From: Streptomyces luteogriseus
Lineage (GTDB): Bacteria > Actinomycetota > Actinomycetes > Streptomycetales > Streptomycetaceae
DNA: 64,000 nt
Reading direction: 5' to 3'
Assembly (NCBI RefSeq): GCF_014205055.1
Contig: NZ_JACHMS010000001.1
Location: 7,964,501-8,028,500 of the forward strand
Shown: piece after piece, positions 1-7,310 of the stretch
Numbering within the stretch: position 1 is the stretch's first letter
How the letters are laid out: each line of letters opens with the position of its first letter
Notes under the pieces: model-generated
What the model saw: only the letters and a program-made list of their open reading frames with translations
The model's database searches: none
What the model was told of the DNA's origin: nothing
Program-made: the position numbers and the translations under genes

Positions 1-1
1 C

Positions 2-265
2 GACTACGTCATCACCGCCCAGCAGGCCGGTGCCTACAAGCCGGACCGCCAGACCTTCAAGCATGCCTTCCGGACCATGGGTGTCGAGCCGTCGCAGGTC
101 ATCCACGTCGCGCAGGGCTGGGAGTACGACCACATCCCGACCCGCGACCTGGGCCTGAAGCGCCGGGTGTGGATCAACCGCTACGGCCGCAAGGGCAGCG
201 CCGACTACCAGCCGTACGACGAGCTGCCCGACCTGTCGGGCCTGCCGAAGCTGCTCGGCTGCTGA
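2..265 (+). CDS. HAD-superfamily hydrolase, C-terminal part (gene starts before the window)
   Basis: The frame is open from base 2 to a TGA at 263-265, giving about 87 residues of a gene whose start lies upstream. The segment AYKPD has the Lys-Pro-Asp pattern of HAD motif III. It is followed by VAQGWEYDHIPTRDLGLK, which occupies the place of motif IV, where an acidic residue near a Gly helps hold Mg2+. This order suits the type II haloacid dehalogenase-like branch, which hydrolyses C-halogen or phosphate-ester bonds through an Asp nucleophile; that Asp would lie outside the window. The substrate cannot be told. The FAD-oxidase gene begins 48 bases downstream on the same strand, so the two are probably co-transcribed. 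Confidence 0.7.
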   Translation, partial: DYVITAQQAGAYKPDRQTFKHAFRTMGVEPSQVIHVAQGWEYDHIPTRDLGLKRRVWINRYGRKGSADYQPYDELPDLSGLPKLLGC

Positions 266-313
266 CCGACGGCGCACCGGCGAAACAGACCGAGAAGACA
301 GAGGACGCACGCC

Positions 314-1597
314 ATGAAGCAGATCCCCTACTGGATGGACACTGCCCCCGCCCTGCCCGACCGTTCCGGGAAGGACCTGCCCGACGAGGCGGATGTGGTC
401 GTGATCGGCGGCGGCCTCACCGGCCTGTCCACCGCTTACCACGCCGCCCGCAAAGGTGCCCGGGTCATCCTCGTCGAGAAGGACCAGGTCGGTTCGGGCG
501 CCTCCGGCCGCAACGGCAGCCACTGCAATCCCGGCATCACCATCAGCCCGGCCCAGGCCCGCAAGCGCTACGGGCAGGAGCGCGCCCGCGAGCTCTACGA
601 CGCGTTCCGCGACGCTGTGGACGTCGTCGAGGAGATTGCGGTCAGGGAGAAGATCGACTGCGACTTCCACCGTGCCGGGCGCCTCGGCGCGATCTGCAAG
701 CCCCAGCACTTCGAGGGCCTGCAGGCCAAGCAGCGCGACCTGGCCGAGAACTTCGGCCACGAGACGGTCGTCCTGAGCAAGAGCGAGCTGCGCGCCGAGC
801 TGGGCACGGACTACTACCACGGCGCCCTGCTCGACCCGCTCGGCGCTGCCATACACGTGGGCAAGTTCGTCGTCGGCCTGGCAGACGCCGCCGAGCGTGC
901 CGGCGCCGAGATCCACGAGCGCAACGCCGCCACCGGCCTCACCCGCCTCCCTGGCGGCGGCTTCATGGTGGAGACCATGCACGGCACCATCCGTGCCAAG
1001 CAGGTCATGGCGGCGACGGATGCCTACACCGACCAGTCGATGCCGTGGTTCCGCAAGCGGCTGATCAACGTCGGCAGCTTCATCATCGTCACCGAGCCGC
1101 TGGGGGAGGCGCGCGCCAAGGAGCTCATCCCCAACGGCCGCCTGCTGGTCGCCCAGAAGAATGTCGGCAACTACATCCGCCTCACCCCGGACAACCGCCT
1201 CGCCTTCGGCGGCCGGGCCCGCTTCGCCCCGTCCAACCCGGCCTCCGACATCAAGAGCGGTGACATCCTCAAGCGGGAGATGACCGAGATCTTCCCGCAG
1301 CTGGCGGGGGTGCGCATCGACTACGTGTGGGGCGGCATGGTCGGCTTCTCCTGGGACCGCATTCCGCACGCGGGCGAGGTCAACGGCCTGTACTACTCCA
1401 TGGGTTACTGCGGACATGGCGTCCAGATGGCCACCTACATGGGCCGCGCGGTCGCCGAGATGATGGACGGCAATCCCGAGGCCAATCCGATGCGCGGCTT
1501 CGGCTTCCCGAAGGTGCCCGTCCCCTTCTACAACGGCACTCCCTGGTTCCTGCCGTTCGGCGGCGCCTACTACAAGGCGAAGGACCGTCTGCTCTGA
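314..1597 (+). CDS. FAD-dependent oxidoreductase, DAO family (amine/amino-acid oxidase type)
   Basis: The 427-residue protein has an N-terminal Rossmann FAD-binding fold. The GGGLTG dinucleotide loop is at residues 32-37, a Glu near 55 would bind the ribose, and SGASGRNG is at about 61-68, as in the DAO/gamma-glutamylputrescine oxidase (PuuB-like) group. Length is normal for that group. It should oxidise a C-N bond of an amine or amino acid in the cytoplasm to imine/aldehyde, passing electrons to FAD and probably O2. The ATG at 314 follows a purine-rich GAGGA at about 300-304. Aspartate ammonia-lyase follows after 92 bases and an SDR after that, so a small nitrogen-catabolic operon is likely. 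The true substrate is not visible from sequence. Confidence 0.85.
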   Translation: MKQIPYWMDTAPALPDRSGKDLPDEADVVVIGGGLTGLSTAYHAARKGARVILVEKDQVGSGASGRNGSHCNPGITISPAQARKRYGQERARELYDAFRDAVDVVEEIAVREKIDCDFHRAGRLGAICKPQHFEGLQAKQRDLAENFGHETVVLSKSELRAELGTDYYHGALLDPLGAAIHVGKFVVGLADAAERAGAEIHERNAATGLTRLPGGGFMVETMHGTIRAKQVMAATDAYTDQSMPWFRKRLINVGSFIIVTEPLGEARAKELIPNGRLLVAQKNVGNYIRLTPDNRLAFGGRARFAPSNPASDIKSGDILKREMTEIFPQLAGVRIDYVWGGMVGFSWDRIPHAGEVNGLYYSMGYCGHGVQMATYMGRAVAEMMDGNPEANPMRGFGFPKVPVPFYNGTPWFLPFGGAYYKAKDRLL

Positions 1598-1689
1598 GCA
1601 GGTACCGACGCCGGTGACACCACGGGGGCCTTGCGCGCGGTGACGCGGAAGGCCCCCACCCCGCCTCCCGAGACAAGGCCTCCAGCCTC

Positions 1690-3099
1690 ATGAACAGCGT
1701 GACCCGCATCGAGCACGACCTGCTCGGTGACCGGGACGTTCCCGGCGACGCGTACTGGGGTGTCCACACCCTGCGCGCGACCGAGAACTTCCCCATCACC
1801 GGGACGCCCATCTCAGCCTACCCGCACCTCATCGATGCCCTCGCGGCCGTGAAGGAGGCAGCCGCTCTCGCGAACGAGGAGCTCGGGCTGCTGGAGCCGG
1901 CGAAGGCGGCGGCGATCGTCGCCGCGTGCCGGGAGATCCGTTCCGGCAAGCTGCACGAGCAGTTCGTCGTGGACGTCATCCAGGGTGGTGCCGGCACCTC
2001 GACGAACATGAACGCCAACGAGGTCATCGCGAACCGGGCGCTGGAGTTGCTGGGCCATGCCAAGGGCGAGTACCGGTACCTGCACCCCAACGAGGATGTC
2101 AATCTTGGTCAGTCGACGAACGACGTCTACCCGACCGCGGTGAAGATCGCGACGGTGTTCGCGGTGCACGGCCTGCTCAAGGCGATGGCAGTGCTCCAGA
2201 ACACCTTCGCCCGCAAGGCCGTCGAGTTCCGCGACGTGCTCAAGATGGGCCGTACGCAGTTGCAGGACGCGGTGCCGATGACGCTCGGCCAGGAGTTCTC
2301 GGCGTTCGCGGTCATGATCGACGAGGACCGGTCCCGTCTTGCCGAGGCGGTGGAGTTGATCCATGAGATCAACCTGGGTGCCACGGCGATCGGCACGGGG
2401 CTGAACGCCCCTGCCGGGTATGCCGAATCGGCCCGCCGTCACCTTTCCGACATCACCGGACTGCCCTTGGTCACCGCGGCGAATCTGGTGGAGGCGACGC
2501 AGGACTGCGGGGCGTTCGTGCAGATGTCGGGTGTGCTCAAGCGGATCGCCGTGAAGCTGTCCAAAAGCTGCAACGACCTGCGGCTGCTGTCGTCCGGGCC
2601 GCGTGCGGGTCTCGGTGAGATCAACCTGCCGCCGGTGCAGGCCGGTTCGTCGATCATGCCGGGCAAGGTGAACCCGGTGATTCCCGAGGTCGTCAACCAG
2701 GTCGCCTTCGAGGTGATCGGCAACGACGTCGCCATCACCATGGCCGCCGAGGCCGGACAGCTCCAGCTCAACGCCTTCGAGCCGGTCATCCTGCACTCGC
2801 TGTCGGAGTCCATCACGCACCTGCGGGCCGCGTGCCTGACGCTCGCCGACCGTTGCGTGGACGGCATCACCGCCAACACCGAGGCACTGCGGCGGAGCGT
2901 GGAGAACTCCATCGGGCTGGTCACCGCCCTGAACCCGCACATCGGGTACACGGCGGCCACCGACATCGCCAAGGAAGCCCTGGCCACCGGCCGGGGGGTT
3001 GCCGAACTCGTCCTGGAGAAGGGCCTGTTGCCCGCCGGGCGGCTCGCCGATCTCCTGCGCCCGGAGGTTGTCGCGGGCCGCGGCCAGGTAGTGGTCTGA
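1690..3099 (+). CDS. aspA: Aspartate ammonia-lyase
   Basis: The 469-residue protein belongs to the fumarase/aspartase superfamily. It carries the superfamily signature GSSIMPGKVNPV at residues 319-330, with catalytic-loop serines at 320-321. The next residues, IPEVVNQVAFEVIGND, match aspartases better than class II fumarases, which have a TQCE-type continuation. The enzyme would reversibly convert L-aspartate to fumarate and ammonia as a cytoplasmic homotetramer. The N-terminal RIEHDLLGDRDVPGDAYWG and the TQL/GRTQLQDA segments also fit. It lies between the FAD oxidase and an SDR gene only 5 bases downstream, which suggests that the operon channels an amine or amino acid through aspartate to fumarate. 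The identity is firm; the pathway is inference. Confidence 0.93.
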   Translation: MNSVTRIEHDLLGDRDVPGDAYWGVHTLRATENFPITGTPISAYPHLIDALAAVKEAAALANEELGLLEPAKAAAIVAACREIRSGKLHEQFVVDVIQGGAGTSTNMNANEVIANRALELLGHAKGEYRYLHPNEDVNLGQSTNDVYPTAVKIATVFAVHGLLKAMAVLQNTFARKAVEFRDVLKMGRTQLQDAVPMTLGQEFSAFAVMIDEDRSRLAEAVELIHEINLGATAIGTGLNAPAGYAESARRHLSDITGLPLVTAANLVEATQDCGAFVQMSGVLKRIAVKLSKSCNDLRLLSSGPRAGLGEINLPPVQAGSSIMPGKVNPVIPEVVNQVAFEVIGNDVAITMAAEAGQLQLNAFEPVILHSLSESITHLRAACLTLADRCVDGITANTEALRRSVENSIGLVTALNPHIGYTAATDIAKEALATGRGVAELVLEKGLLPAGRLADLLRPEVVAGRGQVVV

Positions 3100-3104
3100 C
3101 GGGA

Positions 3105-3845
3105 ATGAAGATGAGACTTGAGAACGTCAATGCCGTGATCACCGGAGCGTCGAGCGGGATCGGTCAGGCGGTCGCGTCCCACTTCCGTCGCGAGGGTGCC
3201 AACCTCCTGCTCACGGGGCGGCGGTCCGAGCCGCCTGAAGAGCATCCGGACGAGCTCTACCTCGCGGGAGACCTGAACGACGAGGACTTCGTCGCCCGGC
3301 TCGCCGCCCGAGCGGCGGACCACCTCGGGGACGTCGGAGTGGTCGTCCTCTGCCATGGGCTCCAGGCGTCCGGCCCGCTCACGGACATGACCTACGACGC
3401 CGCACGCGACGTGCTGCACAGCAACCTTCTGAGTTCGTTCCTGGTCATGAAGCACCTGATGCCGCTGGCTCCCGAGCAGGGAGCGTCGATGGTGTGCGTC
3501 AGCTCGCGCCTCGGCATGGTCGGCATGCCGGACCAGACCCTGTACTCCGCCGCCAAGGGCGGGCTCATCGCGCTGGCCCGCGGCGCCGCCATCGAATGGG
3601 CGCCCCGCAACATCCGCGTCAACGTGGTCGCGCCAGGTCTGACGATGACGCCGCTCATCGAGGCCGCGTTCCAGCGGCGTCCCGACCCCGCTGCCTATCA
3701 GCGCCTCAGGGAGGACTCCATCCCGCTGCGCAGACTCGCCACGCCCGAGGAGGTCGCCGACGCCGTTCTCTTCCTCGCCTGCCCGGAGTCGTCGTACGTC
3801 ACCGGTGCCGTACTGCCCGTGGACGGCGGTTACACGGCGTTCTGA
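3105..3845 (+). CDS. Short-chain dehydrogenase/reductase (SDR)
   Basis: The 246-residue classical SDR has the TGASSGIG cofactor loop at residues 13-20, an Asn near 107, Ser133/134, Tyr147 and Lys151 in the catalytic YxxxK arrangement. Its C-terminal TGAVLPVDGGYT is typical of the FabG-like group. It would use NAD(P)H to oxidise or reduce a hydroxyl/carbonyl substrate in the cytoplasm. The ATG at 3105 lies 5 bases after the aspA stop; a second in-frame ATG at 3111 is possible. The tight spacing argues for co-transcription and perhaps translational coupling. Arg40-Arg41 after the second beta strand leans towards NADP(H), though that is only a tendency. The substrate is unknown. Confidence 0.88.
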   Translation: MKMRLENVNAVITGASSGIGQAVASHFRREGANLLLTGRRSEPPEEHPDELYLAGDLNDEDFVARLAARAADHLGDVGVVVLCHGLQASGPLTDMTYDAARDVLHSNLLSSFLVMKHLMPLAPEQGASMVCVSSRLGMVGMPDQTLYSAAKGGLIALARGAAIEWAPRNIRVNVVAPGLTMTPLIEAAFQRRPDPAAYQRLREDSIPLRRLATPEEVADAVLFLACPESSYVTGAVLPVDGGYTAF

Positions 3846-3863
3846 GCCCACGGCGCGGGCGTC

Positions 3864-4013
3864 GGGCAGGCCCAGCCTACGCGTGCTGATGGAGCCGGGC
3901 TTTAGGTGACGGTAGATCTGGAAGGTGATCTCGAGGGTCTTGTGGCCCATCAACTCGGCGACGTCGGTGATGGGAATGCCGTGCGTGAGGCAGTTGGAGG
4001 CGACCTGCCTGCC
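3864..4013 (-). pseudogene. Remnant of a tyrosine-recombinase integrase (C-terminal end)
   Basis: Reverse-strand translation gives ASNCLTHGIPITDVAELMG followed by HKTLEITFQIYRHLKPGSI. This is the last catalytic part of a phage/ICE tyrosine integrase: the Gly-His of box II (LMGHK) and the nucleophile Tyr of IYRHL. The preceding Leu-Arg-His box is damaged (GRQVAS where LRHFFAS is usual), and no integrase sequence continues upstream. The piece abuts the end of the SDR gene. It is a decayed trace of a mobile element. No tRNA gene or clear attachment repeat is visible beside it. Confidence 0.65.
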
Positions 4014-4442
4014 GGAAGGCGTCCGAACAGCCGGCTGGCTCAGGCCGGCGCGGCTGGCGATTCCACAGTGCGGCTTTCTGTGGGCGGTTGTGGCAGGATT
4101 CTTGCTGACCTGATGCTGATTTTGCTGACGCATCGTCAGGCTGGGGTGAGTGGCTCCTTTTTCCCAGCTTCGGCGCTTGTGTAGGCGTTTGCAGGTTCGG
4201 TGGCGCCCGGACCGATGCTGACCTGGCCGTCGGTCGAGTCAGGCGTTGCGGAAGGGCAGCGTCGCTCACACTGCCGTCTGGTGGAGATTGCACACGATTC
4301 CGATGTCGCCGCTGTCTGTCGGCACTGCCGCTCGTCTCCGATCCGAAAAGCGCCGCGCGGAGAGTGACCACCAGGTTCTTCGTCTCCCGGCGGTACAGAT
4401 ATGACACGTCGCTGACCTGCACAGTAGCGGCCATGTGCGGCT
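4014..4442. other. Intergenic stretch with no convincing gene
   Basis: About 430 bases separate the integrase relic from the broken GlsB-like gene. Reverse-strand reading frames are open through part of it, and one begins MAATVQVSDVSYLYRRETKN. They lack a recognisable domain and soon become Arg/Pro/Ser-rich, as random high-GC DNA does. I see no promoter, hairpin or repeat that I can support. Confidence 0.4.
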
Positions 4443-4729
4443 CATTGGGGCGTCATCGCGTGGAACATCATCGGCCTGCTCGCTGGCGCCATCGCCAAGG
4501 CTTTGATGCCGGGCAAGGACCCGGCGGCATCATCATCACCATGCTCATCGGCATCGTCGGCGGTCTGCTCGGCGGTCGGCTCGGCAAGGTCATCTTCGGC
4601 GTCGACTCCATCGGCGGGTTCATCGATCTCGCCACCCGGATCGCCGCGATCGCCGGCTCCGTCATTCTGCTCGCCCTCTGCCGCCTCATCACCGGCAACC
4701 GGCATTCGCACCGTCACGCGACCCACTGA
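4443..4729 (+). pseudogene. GlsB/YeaQ/YmgE-type small membrane protein, frameshifted
   Basis: Two frames together rebuild one small membrane protein. One frame gives GVIAWNIIGLLAGAIAKALM then PGKDP up to about 4522. The sequence continues one frame over as GGIIITMLIGIVGGLLGGR, then a second hydrophobic helix ending at 4729. This is the three-helix transglycosylase-associated (GlsB/YeaQ/YmgE) pattern, a family of stress-induced membrane proteins of unclear function. Restoring one C in the run at about 4519-4522 would rejoin the frames. No good start codon lies in the first frame, so the 5' end may also be damaged. The gene is either dead or affected by a sequence error. Confidence 0.7.
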
Positions 4730-4923
4730 AGGCGCAACTCTTCCGGACACACCTGGACGACTCCCTTCCTGTTCGCAGGACGGAGCCGTCAGCGTGTACG
4801 GCCGGCCCCCGTGGCCCACCCGCCGGTTGCCGTCGTCCGGGGTCCACCACGTCCTCCCACCTTCCTCGCAGGCGCCTGTGAGGAAGGTGGCATGATCGTG
4901 CTCCTCGTGGGCAGGCGACCGGC

Positions 4924-5265
4924 GTGAACTGCGCCCCGGCCGAGCTCGTGTCACGGGTGAGCTCTTGCCTGGTCCAGGCCGGCTTTCAGGTGCTGGGCGA
5001 GGCGGACAGCGGGATTCCGGGGCTGCGTGTGACCGAGGTGTCCGCGGGCGCGCTGGTCAGCTGGACGGCCTCGGACGGGTTCACCGCGCTCGCCCGTGAC
5101 CAGGCAGGCCGTGCGGCGAGCAACGACAGCATGAGAATGATCGTGCAGACCGCGGTAACAGGGCTGCTGGTACAGCTCGGACACACCGTCACCGACACGC
5201 CTGATGGCGGTGGCTTGGTGGTGCTCGCCGAAGCGGTCCTGCCACGGGGCGACACGGGGAGCTAG
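4924..5265 (+). CDS. Hypothetical protein, 113 residues
   Basis: A GTG at 4924 opens a 113-residue frame. It has mixed alpha/beta composition, no signal peptide and no transmembrane helix. The amino-acid mix is balanced (Val, Leu, Ser, Thr, Gly) rather than the Arg/Pro/Ala-rich pattern of shadow frames, and third positions are GC-rich, which supports real coding. I recognise no family. It sits alone between decayed genes of an anti-sigma/stress type, so it may belong to the same old module. No ribosome site is obvious other than a GGCGACCGGCG purine patch. Confidence 0.5.
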   Translation: MNCAPAELVSRVSSCLVQAGFQVLGEADSGIPGLRVTEVSAGALVSWTASDGFTALARDQAGRAASNDSMRMIVQTAVTGLLVQLGHTVTDTPDGGGLVVLAEAVLPRGDTGS

Positions 5266-5471
5266 GGACCGGCCACCCGACGCACCGGGCGCTGGCAGTG
5301 TGCGTATGCGGGGGAAGTCGGCGTCGCTCGCGGCGCTCCCGGCCGGCGGCGCCACCCCGCACGCCGGCGCCGTGCCCACCCCGACCGCTTCCCGCCGAAT
5401 TCGCCCCTGTGGTGCCCCACTTCACGGCAGATCGTCAGGGAAGGCGGTGAGGCCGACGGGAGCGCAGGCTG

Positions 5472-5880
5472 TTACTGGGGGCGGCGTCCGGTGATGTCCC
5501 CGCCGGGGTCGTCGGGTAGGGCTATGCGGGCGGTGATGCGTTTGCCGACCGGCTCCCGCTGGGCCTCGAAGCCCTGGGCGACGGCCATGACGATCTCCAG
5601 CCCGTGCTGTCCGACTCTGTCCGCATCGGCGGCCCGCCCGCTGGCAGGACGGGATCGCTGTCCCACACGACCACTTCCACGACGGCGCCCATGACGCGTG
5701 GATCCATCAGGCGGGGCCAGGGGCGTACTTGCGGGCGTTGGTGACCGGCTCGCTGACCACCAGCTGGGTCAGGTCCATCGCGCGAGCGGACACCGGCAGG
5801 CCGTGCTCCGCCTGGACACCGGTAAGGAATTCCACCGCCCGGTGGCGCACTCGCGTTCGCCGTAGCGTCGACGCAGGCTA
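5472..5880 (-). pseudogene. RsbW-like HATPase (anti-sigma factor kinase), broken by two frameshifts
   Basis: Three reverse-strand pieces in different frames read in order as one GHKL ATPase domain. The first is VEFLTGVQAEHGLPVSARAM then LVVSEPVTNARKYAPG, which holds the N box (the usual motif is SELVTNA). The second, after a shift near 5707, is GAVVEVVVWDSDPVLPA. The third, after a shift near 5650, is GRAADADRVGQHGLEIVMAV, then GKRITARIALP. These match the small RsbW/SpoIIAB-like serine kinases that are abundant in Streptomyces. The interruptions and the Leu-to-Pro change in the N box make activity unlikely. The neighbouring broken STAS gene would have been its natural partner. Confidence 0.65.
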
Positions 5881-5938
5881 CCGGCGCACTATCACGCCGG
5901 GGCCTTGAGTCCCATCAGCGAGCGCAGTCGAGGAAACG

Positions 5939-6306
5939 GTGGCGGACACCCACTGAGCAGCCCGGCCCGGCCATCTGTCGATCGACCACACCACCGTCGA
6001 CGGCATCCGGTTGGTCACCCTGCGCGGCGAGATCGACCACGCCGTCAAGGACATGCTCAGCGAGGCCCTCCCGTCCTACGACGGCGCGGTGCCCCTGCGG
6101 ACTGTGGTGGACCTCAGCGGCGTGACCTTCATGGACTCCAGCGGCATCAAGGCGACTTCGTCGCCGCCCACCAGGCCGCGAGTGACGATCAGGGATGGCT
6201 GCGTATCACCGGCGCCCAGGAATCGGTGCTACGGCTCCGTGAGATCGCCGGCCTGGACGAGGTCATCGGCCGCCATCCCCCCGTCGACCAGGCCCTGACC
6301 TCCAGA
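5939..6306 (+). pseudogene. STAS-domain anti-sigma factor antagonist, frameshifted
   Basis: The frame LSIDHTTVDGIRLVTLRGEI then DHAVKD leads to LRTVVDLSGVTFMDSSGIK, the hallmark STAS phosphorylation segment (DSSG). The rest of the domain, FVAAHQAASDDQGWLRITGA followed by VLRLREIAGLDEVI, lies one frame over after about 6150. A plausible GTG start at 5939 with AGGA just upstream meets an in-frame TGA after five codons, so a second break is present near 5955. A working relative would bind an RsbW-type kinase and release a sigma factor. Divergent to the broken kinase gene. Confidence 0.65.
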
Positions 6307-6587
6307 CCCGCGCCGTTCCCGGCCACCGCGTTTCTACTGGGACCGGGAACGGCAGCCGCTGCGGCGTGGTCATCCCACAGTCTCGCAACTGCGTTTCCTG
6401 GGCGGCAGCGGCCATTTCCCCGGCCGTCGCGCAGCGTGCCGGTCGGCAACTCTTCCTGAGACGTCAAACTCCGAGTGAATCAATATCTGTTCCCCAGGGA
6501 TCAGATTTTGGGGGGCCGGGCAGCGGGAGTTTTTGCCGCGAAGAGCAGAGTGGAATTATCCACCGCACACGGGCCGCTCCGGCGTGC

Positions 6588-6666
6588 TACTGTCTATCTC
6601 AGTTGCAGTTGTGGTTCCCGAAACTTCAAGTGCCCCACCAGGCTTCTGCCGGTCGGGAGCATTTTT
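6588..6666 (+). promoter_or_regulatory. Promoter-proximal leader of the first cspA, with attenuator-like hairpin
   Basis: A TACTGT -10-like box at 6588-6593 starts a leader that ends with a hairpin (GCTTCT 6642-6647 pairing with GGGAGC 6655-6660, extendable outward through TGCCCCACC/GGTCGGGAGCA with interruptions) followed by ATTTTT. The coding start is 95 bases further on. The same order of elements, with shared words such as GTCT, TCAG, GTGGTTC and TGCCC, recurs before the second cspA at 10225-10290. It could be a transcription attenuator or temperature-sensing leader. Confidence 0.45.
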
Positions 6667-6760
6667 GTATTTCCGGTCATTTCCGGGCGGGGTAATCATC
6701 GCGGCGACACGGCGTCCGCGCGGTGCGGATGCCGATGCACTGCCCCAAAGGAGATATGAC

Positions 6761-6964
6761 ATGGCTGCTGGTACCGTGAAGTGGTTCAACGCGGAAAAGG
6801 GCTTCGGCTTCATCGAGCAGGACGGTGGCGGCGCCGACGTGTTCGCCCACTACTCGAACATTGCCGCGCAGGGCTTCCGTGAGCTGCTCGAGGGCCAGAA
6901 GGTGAACTTCGACATCGCGCAGGGCCAGAAGGGCCCGACGGCCGAGAACATCGTTCCGGCCTGA
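6761..6964 (+). CDS. Cold-shock protein, CspA family
   Basis: The 67-residue protein is a complete cold-shock domain. RNP1 is KGFGFIEQ (residues 13-20) and RNP2 is VFAHYS (27-32), with the aromatic residues that stack on single-stranded RNA or DNA. It acts as an RNA chaperone that melts secondary structure at low temperature. The ATG at 6761 follows AAAGGAGA at 6747-6754. The protein ends with the common QKGPTAENIVPA tail of actinomycete CspA-type proteins. It has a leader of about 160 bases and is closed by a strong hairpin at 6983-7020. A paralogue lies at 10376, and the DEAD-box helicase next door has a related job. Confidence 0.95.
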   Translation: MAAGTVKWFNAEKGFGFIEQDGGGADVFAHYSNIAAQGFRELLEGQKVNFDIAQGQKGPTAENIVPA

Positions 6965-6982
6965 CGCTCACGCGCAATCCGT

Positions 6983-7020
6983 AGCTGGGGCCCGCATCCT
7001 TCGGGGTGCGGGCCCCAGCT
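6983..7020 (+). terminator. Strong hairpin terminator after cspA
   Basis: A 14-bp perfect stem, AGCTGGGGCCCGCA paired with TGCGGGCCCCAGCT, surrounds a 10-base loop that can close further through CC-TTC-GG. It begins 18 bases after the stop codon. There is no T-run, as is usual for Streptomyces terminators. Confidence 0.85.
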
Positions 7021-7310
7021 GCATGCGTATCCCGCAGCGGCTTTCACCCGCGGGACGCCCCCGGAGGAATCCGCAGTACCACCACAAGCGGTTCCTCCCT
7101 CAGGACGCGGACGCATCCTGAGGTGCTGCACCGCAGCCGGCGCCCGGATCTCAAGGTCCTAATCGCGTCACCCATTTCAGCACCTGCGCCCACGGATATA
7201 TCCGCCGGCCAGATCTGCATTCTTTTGCCACCGGTCCATACTTGTAATTCTCCATGCCGTTCATCGCAGCGGGAATTCCTTGATATGTGCCACATCGAGG
7301 AAGGTTCCGC
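7021..7310. other. Intergenic region before the DEAD-box gene, with one hairpin
   Basis: This stretch is poorer in GC than its neighbours and holds no supported gene. An 8-bp perfect stem, CCTCAGGA/TCCTGAGG with a 10-base loop, occupies 7098-7123. A second part of an extended leader for the helicase gene is likely to lie here, with GAGGAAGG at 7297-7304 as its ribosome site. I cannot place the promoter. Confidence 0.45.
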
